64,000 nt of DNA from an uncultured Pirellulaceae bacterium (GTDB taxonomy: Bacteria > Planctomycetota > Planctomycetia > Pirellulales > Pirellulaceae): assembly GCA_938083195.1 (NCBI GenBank), contig CALKCK010000017.1:1-64000 (forward strand). The letters are read 5' to 3'. Within the stretch, counting starts at the first letter, position 1, and each line of letters begins with the position of its first letter. A program made the translations under genes and the position numbers. Positions 57,812-64,000 of the stretch are shown here, piece by piece. Under the pieces are notes generated by a model. That model saw only the letters and a program-made list of their open reading frames with translations, was not told where the DNA came from and did not search any database.

Positions 57812-58715
57812 ATCCGCGGGGAATCAAAGTATTAAAAGTACCATGGCTGTCTAAAATCCGAAGTCCACGTTGCTGTGGAGTAACCTCGCCAATATCTGTC
57901 AATTGACATGGTACTTTTGGGTCATTCTTGACTTGCTTAAAAACTTCCGGAGCCATAGTCAGTATGAGTTCAAAATCTTCGCCGTCGAAGAGAGCTCCGT
58001 CAAGCTGAGTTTGTGGGTCCGCCGTCTTGAGCGCTTCCGAGATAGGAATTTTATCTGCGATTAGATCGACTCCCACCTTACTCGCCTGGGCAAGTAATTG
58101 CAGGTCTAGAGAGAGTGAATCGCTCGCGTCGGTGGCGGCGTGTATTTCGTACCGTCCAGCGAGGTAGTTTGATAATTTAATACGGGGCTCAAACGAGAGG
58201 TGTCGCCCACCAAGACTTCCTCCAAAGCTACCTGAGACAATTACTCGGTCGGCTACCTCCGCACCGTCGATTCGCCACCCTGAAATGGCTGGCGAACGCA
58301 GGCCCATTAAGGTGGCTCCGATTACCAGTTTCCCATCCCATTTATTGGTATCGCCACCAATGATTGACACACCGTAACTCGAAGCCATTTCAATTATTCC
58401 AGAATACAATCGCTGAGTGTCTGCCAAAGAGAAAAGACGAGGAAGCAGCAGGGTCACGACTGCATGGGTGGGGCAAGCTCCCATTGCGGCAATATCACTG
58501 AGATTTACTGCGAGTGCTTTGCGACCAATCAAATCCAGCGAATGGACTGATGTATCGAAATGAGTCCCTTCAGCGATGGTGTCAGTTGTCACGACGGTGT
58601 GATTATTGGTCTCGCGAAGAACAGCGCAGTCGTCGCCGATTCCGATGAGCACATTCTCATCCGCTTGCCTCAGGGAAGGATGGTCGCGCAGCCAGTTGTG
58701 GAAGTCGTGTTCCAT
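57801..58715 (-). CDS. thiL: Thiamine-monophosphate kinase
   Basis: The product has 304 residues. PurM-like N-terminal motifs IGIGDDCAVLRE, HFDTSVHSLDLIGRKALAVN and LSDIAAMGACPTHAV bind ATP and Mg. GGDTNKWDGKLVIGATLMG and DASDSLSLDLQLLAQ follow in the usual order. ThiL phosphorylates thiamine monophosphate to the active diphosphate. It begins an operon with tsaE; a perfect hairpin upstream separates it from htrA. Confidence 0.92.
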   Translation of the reverse strand: MEHDFHNWLRDHPSLRQADENVLIGIGDDCAVLRETNNHTVVTTDTIAEGTHFDTSVHSLDLIGRKALAVNLSDIAAMGACPTHAVVTLLLPRLFSLADTQRLYSGIIEMASSYGVSIIGGDTNKWDGKLVIGATLMGLRSPAISGWRIDGAEVADRVIVSGSFGGSLGGRHLSFEPRIKLSNYLAGRYEIHAATDASDSLSLDLQLLAQASKVGVDLIADKIPISEALKTADPQTQLDGALFDGEDFELILTMAPEVFKQVKNDPKVPCQLTDIGEVTPQQRGLRILDSHGTFNTLIPRGYVH

Positions 58716-58908
58716 AGCAAAATTCTAAATCGAAAGAGGGAAGCGATTGGCGCGTGATCCATCCGAGGGCTATTGAGCCATCCCTTCGATAGGGCGCCCA
58801 AGGACAGCGGTTGCGCATCGTAATTTGAATCGCGGGGAAATTCCAGCATGCTTCCGAGAACCATTGAAGCAATCGTTGAAATTTTACGATTCGGAGATGT
58901 CTAAAATA

Positions 58909-58947
58909 GGAAACCGCCAGCCGTTCGGGCTGGCTGGCGGTTTCCTG
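58909..58947 (-). terminator. Strong hairpin between htrA and thiL
   Basis: AGGAAACCGCCAGCC (58909-58923) and GGCTGGCGGTTTCCT (58933-58947) form a perfect 15-bp stem with a 9-base loop. On the minus strand it is followed by ATTTTAG. It lies 59 bases past the htrA stop and most likely terminates that gene. Confidence 0.75.
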
Positions 58948-59005
58948 GTGATAAACCGTAGGGGGAGGTCAACTCGTCTGGGCGAGTGTCAGCAGCAGCC
59001 CTCCT

Positions 59006-60364
59006 CTAATGCGTTGGCAAGTTTGCCACTCGCATCTGACCCCAAAACGGTTCTTTATCTCGGATGATGTAAAACATAAAGTCTTTTTGCTCAATGACAT
59101 CAGGTCTTTGGAGAACGAACGCTAAATTCTCAAGGGATTCAGTTTTCCAACCATGCATTGCGACCAAGATGTCGCCGGGCATGATTCCTTCTGCTTCAGC
59201 GGGACTGTCTGATCGGACGGATTTGACCTTGAGGCCGCGTTTGTAATTTGGATGCTGGTCTGCCATCTGAGACGCTGGGATCGGTTCGAGTTTCAAACCT
59301 AAAGGAAGCCAGGCGATCGAATTGGGAGCAGATGACTTATTTGATTTCTCTAGGCTGACGATAAAGTTTTTGAGGGTTCCGTCTTGAATTGCTGTTACTT
59401 TGACAGACTTATCTTCTGCGGCAAAAAGTAAGGCCGTTTGAAAGTCCAACTCGAGTGTGACGTCTTCTCCATTGACCTTGGTTATCTTGTCACCACTCCG
59501 CAGTCCGGATTTTTCCGCTGGACTTTGGGGAATAATTGCGTTGACGATTAGGCTCGGAGAGCTATCTGAGTAAACCGTTTGGGTTGAGATTCCATGATAG
59601 AGATCGTTGGGGATGATTTGGCTCATCAGTTCAGCCGCAATATCAACCGCATCATTGACGGGAATGGCGAATGCGATTCCTTGTGCTCCAATTCTGACCG
59701 CTACATTGATGCCAATCATTTCTCCGTTGATATTTAACAACGGTCCACCCGAATTACCTGGATTGATGGCTGCGTCGGTTTGGATCAGGTTGCGGTAAAT
59801 TTGGTCGTCATTTACTTGAACAGTTCTTCGGAGTGAACTGATGATTCCAAGTGTAACTGTGTGTTCGTAACCATATGCGTTGCCGACGGCAATGACCTGC
59901 TCAGCCAGCATCAAGTCGGAAGAGCTCCCGATTGTGATTGGGGGCAGTGGATTTTTTGTTTTGATCTTAAGAATGGCAAGATCAGTTTCAGGGTCGTGAG
60001 CCAATAAAGTAGCGGTCGTCTTCTCTCGCTGAGAGGTGGTGACTTCGATTGTCTTGACGCCTTCGACGACGTGATAGTTTGTGAGAACGTATCCGCGTGA
60101 GTCGATGACGACACCAGTTCCCATCCCATTTACCTGTTTAGTATCCTGAGAGGATGCGTTCTTTGGGTCGGCGGGGACGGTTTTTCGCCCTCTGAGATTG
60201 ACAACGGAATTTTTGCAGTTTTGGACGGCGCTGACCAAGGGCGAGAATCGGTTCGATTTCGCGTCGGCACGCTCGTCTGCTGATGAGACGCTTGGACAGT
60301 TGATTGAAAATACAATCAGGCTGACTAGCATCAACAGATGCGTATAGTTGGGTCGAAATTGCAT
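59006..60364 (-). CDS. HtrA/DegP-type serine protease
   Basis: From ATG 60364 the product has 452 residues; the frame opens earlier at 60436 but the later ATG gives a proper signal peptide (LMLVSLIVFSINCPSVSSAD). The trypsin-like triad is His98 (LTNYHVVEG), Asp128 (DPETDLAILK) and Ser205 (NPGNSGGPLL). Two PDZ domains follow: one around 255-330 (KSGLRSGDKITKVNG), one around 360-440 (GIMPGDILVAMHG). It degrades or refolds periplasmic proteins. Two small hairpins lie just upstream of the start. Confidence 0.92.
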   Translation of the reverse strand: MQFRPNYTHLLMLVSLIVFSINCPSVSSADERADAKSNRFSPLVSAVQNCKNSVVNLRGRKTVPADPKNASSQDTKQVNGMGTGVVIDSRGYVLTNYHVVEGVKTIEVTTSQREKTTATLLAHDPETDLAILKIKTKNPLPPITIGSSSDLMLAEQVIAVGNAYGYEHTVTLGIISSLRRTVQVNDDQIYRNLIQTDAAINPGNSGGPLLNINGEMIGINVAVRIGAQGIAFAIPVNDAVDIAAELMSQIIPNDLYHGISTQTVYSDSSPSLIVNAIIPQSPAEKSGLRSGDKITKVNGEDVTLELDFQTALLFAAEDKSVKVTAIQDGTLKNFIVSLEKSNKSSAPNSIAWLPLGLKLEPIPASQMADQHPNYKRGLKVKSVRSDSPAEAEGIMPGDILVAMHGWKTESLENLAFVLQRPDVIEQKDFMFYIIRDKEPFWGQMRVANLPTH

Positions 60365-60746
60365 AAAGCTCGGTGCTTCCTGATGGGCCTTCAGCGCGTC
60401 GATTGACCATGCGGGATAGGTCGCTCGTCGCGGCATCTCTTACAATGCTTTAAATCGGACCGATGAGTGCATCCCGTTAAGACGGCAAAGCTTGCCGGTA
60501 AAGCTTACCAAGCTTGTCATCATTGTCAGATTTGAAGGATTTATTGGCCAATTTCTCTGCTGAAATTTTGCGACTGTTTCAACAATTGCTAAAGTCACCC
60601 AGTTTTTGACTTGGGGAACAGCTTATACGGAGCGGAGCCGCATTGCGGTAATAAGGAACCTTAGTGCGGGGTGGGGCGGGATTGGACGTCGCCGTGATCG
60701 AGGGCGAGTTGGGTGACGCTGTCGATGTGACCGGTGCCGTTTGGAG
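60365..60746. other. Intergenic upstream of htrA, with paired hairpins
   Basis: No gene is supportable. The notable element is the hairpin pair at 60484-60509. The region holds the htrA promoter and the 3' flank of the thioesterase gene. Confidence 0.4.
60484..60509 (-). promoter_or_regulatory. Two tandem mini-hairpins with identical loop
   Basis: GGCAA-AGC-TTGCC and GGTAA-AGC-TTACC lie back to back, each with a 5-bp stem and the loop AGC. The third stem pair differs (C-G versus T-A) in a compensated way. They lie about 120 bases upstream of the htrA start and could be operator half-sites or part of a leader. Confidence 0.3.
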
Positions 60747-61163
60747 TCATTTGTCAAGTTGCAGCCAGGTCGGAAGCCGGACGACTTTACCGTCTGGGTT
60801 AATCGCGGCGACTACGGACTCACCGTCGGCGACGAGTTGACCATCGAGTGTAATTTCATAGCGGTGGTGAATTCTAACCCCTTTCGCCCGAGTAACGGAC
60901 GTTTTTACGATCAATACGTCGTCATCTTTAGCACCGACATGGTAGTTGCACTGGATTTTTTTTACGACCAACATGATTCCCTCGGCTTCGAGTTCCCGGT
61001 AAGAGAGGCCGGATGATCGGAGCATCTCCACTCTGGCTACTTCGAAGTAATTGAGATAGTTACTGTGATGGACGCGTCCCTGTCCGTCTGTTTCTTGATA
61101 ACGGACGCGGATGGTGATTTCATGTTCGCGGGGAACGACAGGGGATGAGTTGACCGAGGTCAT
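60747..61163 (-). CDS. YbgC/4-hydroxybenzoyl-CoA-type thioesterase
   Basis: The product has 138 residues, the normal hot-dog thioesterase size. The active-site motif is VRYQETDGQGRVHHSNYLNY, with the catalytic-type Asp in ETDGQG. GIMLVVKKIQCNYHVGAKDD follows in the usual order. It hydrolyses acyl-CoA or acyl-ACP thioesters; the exact acyl chain is unknown. It lies alone, divergent from the ACT gene. Confidence 0.88.
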   Translation of the reverse strand: MTSVNSSPVVPREHEITIRVRYQETDGQGRVHHSNYLNYFEVARVEMLRSSGLSYRELEAEGIMLVVKKIQCNYHVGAKDDDVLIVKTSVTRAKGVRIHHRYEITLDGQLVADGESVVAAINPDGKVVRLPTWLQLDK

Positions 61164-61404
61164 GGAGTGCCTTAAAGTTAGGGTCGTTGATTTACCGTCC
61201 AGTTTGAATGTTGAGATTCGGTTTTTTAGACGAATCTATCCGTTTGCGTCGTTGGTTTTTTATCAAGGATTCGATTGGGATTCCCGCGACACACCTCCGT
61301 TATTGTTATGAAAAACAAATCATCAAATCAACAGGTTCGGATATAGTAAGGGATCTGATGATGCAAGAGGTTACCATTAAAGTTGCTTTATTGATGAGAA
61401 CAAG

Positions 61405-61902
61405 ATGAGCCAAGGTGAAGATTTTGGAGCGGGCGTTGATTATCAGACTTTACGAGGTCGAGATTATCCAACGATCTGTCAGTATACCGTGTTCCTCGAG
61501 AATCGTGTCGGCGTTCTGTTAGGGCTGATTCGTCGGTTTCGTGGTACACCCGTTAAGATTATGGCTCTGAACATCATCGATTCAACGGAATGTTGTATCG
61601 TTCGATTCATCCTCAGCCACCCGGAGCAAGGGCGAGAAATTTTAGAGCGTGCCGGAATGGCAATGATCGAGAGTGAATTGATCGCATTGGAATTAGGGAA
61701 TTGTGATCAGCCGTTACTTGAGGTTTGCGCCGCTCTATTGCGAGCCGAAGTCAATCTCGTGCAAACTTATCCGTTGATGGTCATGAATAACGAGCGTTCG
61801 TTTGTTGCGATTATGGTCGATAACATTGACATTGCTCAACAGACCCTTCGCCAAGAGGGGTTTCATATGATCACGGAAAATGAGTTGATGGACTTAAGTT
61901 GA
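61405..61902 (+). CDS. Tandem ACT-domain protein
   Basis: The product has 165 residues. Two ACT-like modules are seen, the first YTVFLENRVGVLLGLIRRFR, the second LRAEVNLVQTYPLMVMNN. ACT domains bind amino acids and regulate enzymes; this stand-alone form has no catalytic domain, so it is a likely small-molecule-responsive regulator or regulatory subunit. The partner is not identifiable from the neighbours. Confidence 0.78.
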   Translation: MSQGEDFGAGVDYQTLRGRDYPTICQYTVFLENRVGVLLGLIRRFRGTPVKIMALNIIDSTECCIVRFILSHPEQGREILERAGMAMIESELIALELGNCDQPLLEVCAALLRAEVNLVQTYPLMVMNNERSFVAIMVDNIDIAQQTLRQEGFHMITENELMDLS

Positions 61903-62053
61903 TTGGAATTAGTTCGTTAGGACATTTGGCTGATTACATTGCCGTGGATAAGTGTCCTTCGCCGTAATTCTTTTGCACCGTTGGACTGTATAGAAGACTG
62001 TTTGAAAGACTGTATTAAAGCCGCGTCTTATTTGAAAGATTCAGAATACGCTC

Positions 62054-62830
62054 ATGCCGATTCGCGTCACATGCACCAAATGTCACACTCGTTTTAACGT
62101 CAGTGAAAAGTTCGCTGGTAAAGAAGGACCTTGTCCAAAGTGTAAAACGAAAATCCGAGTTCCGGATAAGTCTGAAGAAATTGTAATCGAGGCTCCCAAG
62201 GGCGATGGCCCCGTTGATTCTACGGGAAGGGCTGTTCTTGATCCGGTTAAACGCAAAGAAACCAATCTGTCCACGGTGCAGTGGACGTTAATCATCGGGT
62301 CGATCGTTGGTTTTTTGGCGGTTGCCCTAATTCTGAGATTTTCGATTGAGGATGTAAGCCAATTCCCACTTTGGTTGATGGTGGTTTCTGCAGTGGTCAT
62401 CGGTCCGCCGCTTATTTTTGTAGCCTATACGTTTTTGAGAAATCAGGAACTTGATCCGTATCGTGGTAAGCAACTGCGTTCTCGAGTTGCGATCTGTGCG
62501 TTGATATATCCGATCACCTGGCTGGCCATGCCACTTGCTTGTTTCGCTTTCAACGATAGTTATGAGACAGGGTCTTACATTACTGCAGCCATCGCGATGA
62601 TTGGTATCGGTGGGTTCACAAGCATGTTCTGTTTTGAATTCGACTTTTTGATGGGAGCGGTTCATTACGGGCTGTATCTTGGCGTTTGCTTATTTGGTCG
62701 CTTTCTATCTGGAGTCGGCCTGTTACCAGTCACCCCCCCAAAAGTTCCTAACCCCAGTGATTTGGGCGCAGCAGTGAATTGGGAACCGGGTGTCGAACTA
62801 TTGAGCAGTTTGTACACCATACTTATTTGA
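62054..62830 (+). CDS. Zinc-ribbon membrane protein (MJ0042-type ribbon)
   Basis: The product has 258 residues. An N-terminal zinc ribbon has two Cys pairs (VTCTKCHTRF and PCPKCKTKIRVP). A polar linker is followed by about five transmembrane segments from residue 75. The ribbon type is common in planctomycetes at the N-terminus of membrane or regulatory proteins. Function unknown. Confidence 0.78.
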   Translation: MPIRVTCTKCHTRFNVSEKFAGKEGPCPKCKTKIRVPDKSEEIVIEAPKGDGPVDSTGRAVLDPVKRKETNLSTVQWTLIIGSIVGFLAVALILRFSIEDVSQFPLWLMVVSAVVIGPPLIFVAYTFLRNQELDPYRGKQLRSRVAICALIYPITWLAMPLACFAFNDSYETGSYITAAIAMIGIGGFTSMFCFEFDFLMGAVHYGLYLGVCLFGRFLSGVGLLPVTPPKVPNPSDLGAAVNWEPGVELLSSLYTILI

Positions 62831-62890
62831 ATTCGTACATAGGTCGCGGTGTCAGCGATCACATCTTGGGCAAACCTGACTGGTGATCGC

Positions 62891-64000
62891 ATGGGCTCGG
62901 TTCTTGACATTCCAGAAATTCGTGGCCTCGACGGTCGATCTGATTTAATTAGGATCCCGAGTCAAATCGATGTACCCGTAACCGAGCGGGTAAAAAGTCT
63001 GATTGATGCTCCCGAATTCCAGCGGTTAAAAAAGATCAGCCAGTTGGGGATGGTTTCGTTCGTCTATCCAGCGGCGACTCATAGTCGTTTTGAGCATTCT
63101 CTGGGCGTCTATCGCAACTCGCTTTTATTTTTACGGCAGTTTGCCGAGCAGCCCGAATTTAATGCACTGGTGACGGTAAGAGACGCCGAGATTTTGATTC
63201 TTGCTTCCCTGCTACACGATATTGGGCATTGGCCATATTGTCATCCCATTGAGGATATTGAGTTGGAGGGTATTCCGTCTCACGAAAGTTTTGCCACCCG
63301 TTACTTAGAACGCGATTCGATTTCCGAACGTATTCGCGACCAATGGGAGATCGAGCCGTCAGAAGTTCTCGCCGTTATTAATCGAAAAAAAGAAACCCCC
63401 GCGCAGGCCATCTTAAGTTCGATTCTTTCTGGGCCGATTGATATCGACAAAATGGATTACCTCTACCGCGATAGTCTGCATGCAGGTGTTCCGTATGGTC
63501 AGAATTTCGATTCGTTACGCTTGATTCGAAGCCTCTGCCTCAATGAGAAATCTGATTCCTTAGCGATTACGGATAAAGGCAGAACCGCCGCAGAGTTGAT
63601 GGTGTTTGCTCGTTACGTCATGTTTAGTGAGGTCTATTGGCATCACACGGTTCGGAGTGCGACCACCATGTTCCAGCGGGCTTTTTATCGCTGGCATCAA
63701 ATGAAAAGGTCGCAGGTCGATTTTGTGAAACAGGTGTCTGGGCTTTTTGAATCTGGTGAGACAGAAATGATTCGACAGATGCGATTAGATTTGGAAGGTG
63801 AATCGGCCGCTGAAATGCTGGACCAACTGTTTGGAGTTAATCGACGGCTTCACAAACGTGCGGCTAACTTTAGCTTTAATGAAAACGCAGCTACGTTTGA
63901 AAAAGTTGCTTACCACCCGTACTCGTGGCTCGTCGCTACTAGTGAGCGACTTACGGAGCTTATTGCTGAACAGGTTGGCGTACAGATCGATAAAGATGCA
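62891..64000 (+). CDS. HD-domain phosphohydrolase (partial, runs off the right edge)
   Basis: At least 370 residues are visible from ATG 62891 with no stop. The metal-binding HD motif set is present: HSRFEHSLGVY and LLHDIGHWPYCHPIE, then HESFATRYLE, and DKMDYLYRD with a conserved Asp. This matches dGTPase-like/SAMHD1-related HD hydrolases (COG1078-type), which hydrolyse dNTPs or other nucleotides. GTG 62849 is an alternative start. The C-terminus lies outside the window. Confidence 0.85.
   Translation, partial: MGSVLDIPEIRGLDGRSDLIRIPSQIDVPVTERVKSLIDAPEFQRLKKISQLGMVSFVYPAATHSRFEHSLGVYRNSLLFLRQFAEQPEFNALVTVRDAEILILASLLHDIGHWPYCHPIEDIELEGIPSHESFATRYLERDSISERIRDQWEIEPSEVLAVINRKKETPAQAILSSILSGPIDIDKMDYLYRDSLHAGVPYGQNFDSLRLIRSLCLNEKSDSLAITDKGRTAAELMVFARYVMFSEVYWHHTVRSATTMFQRAFYRWHQMKRSQVDFVKQVSGLFESGETEMIRQMRLDLEGESAAEMLDQLFGVNRRLHKRAANFSFNENAATFEKVAYHPYSWLVATSERLTELIAEQVGVQIDKDA

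Overview
The window reads as a planctomycete chromosome, most like the Pirellulaceae. The signs are sulfatases, a Tat-exported Gfo/Idh/MocA protein, a ThuA/PVC-type dehydrogenase/cytochrome c fusion, DUF1571 and YTV-domain proteins, two adjacent TatA-type genes, and several small membrane proteins carrying the NPYxSP tag or the FSLRTLL-type N-terminal segment common in that phylum. All assignments come from reading the sequence and protein motifs; no database search was run.

Region 1 (about 1-12.7 kb) is the most unusual part. Nearly all genes lie on the + strand, and many are separated by roughly 60-130-bp imperfect inverted repeats that begin GGATAAC and end GTTATCC/GTTATG. Inside several of them, left arms such as CACGCGAAGCCGG pair with right arms such as CCGGCTCGGTG apart from one or two unpaired bases. 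That is the architecture of integron attC sites. Stop codons fall inside the left end of several sites, and the next gene starts just after the right end. I list fifteen sites plus a partial one at base 1. About seven are intact or nearly so, the rest are decayed, and three are weak. The well-preserved sites are concentrated at the left, so any integron integrase probably lies to the left of the window. Cassette genes include DUF6966, YcxB-like and DUF2459 proteins, small membrane proteins, a Tat-exported phosphoesterase, an EEP-family hydrolase, two sulfatases and a beta-lactamase-fold hydrolase.

Region 2 (about 12.7-29.4 kb) is a low-density accessory stretch on the + strand. It holds small membrane proteins, a VOC protein, a frameshifted and truncated LpqC-type esterase, a second possible pseudogene, an ankyrin protein, a large zinc metalloprotease, an EEP hydrolase and a YdjM-like protein. 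Short tandem duplications are frequent here.

Region 3 (29.8-64 kb) looks like core genome. It opens with a selenocysteine tRNA (selC) directly followed by a DTW-domain (TapT-like) gene and a secreted DUF3472-like protein. Then come two tatA-type genes, a degenerate FHA/histidine-kinase-like protein, DUF1571 and CtpA-type protease genes, S4 and sulfotransferase genes, the Gfo/Idh/MocA oxidoreductase, the ThuA/cytochrome fusion, fabA, a three-gene cluster (two arrestin-like proteins and a P-loop ATPase), a PQQ-propeller protein, a diguanylate cyclase, an ABC exporter pair, the YTV protein, tsaE-thiL, htrA, a YbgC-like thioesterase, an ACT protein, a zinc-ribbon membrane protein and an HD-domain hydrolase that runs off the right edge. 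No CRISPR array, insertion sequence, rRNA or replication origin was seen.
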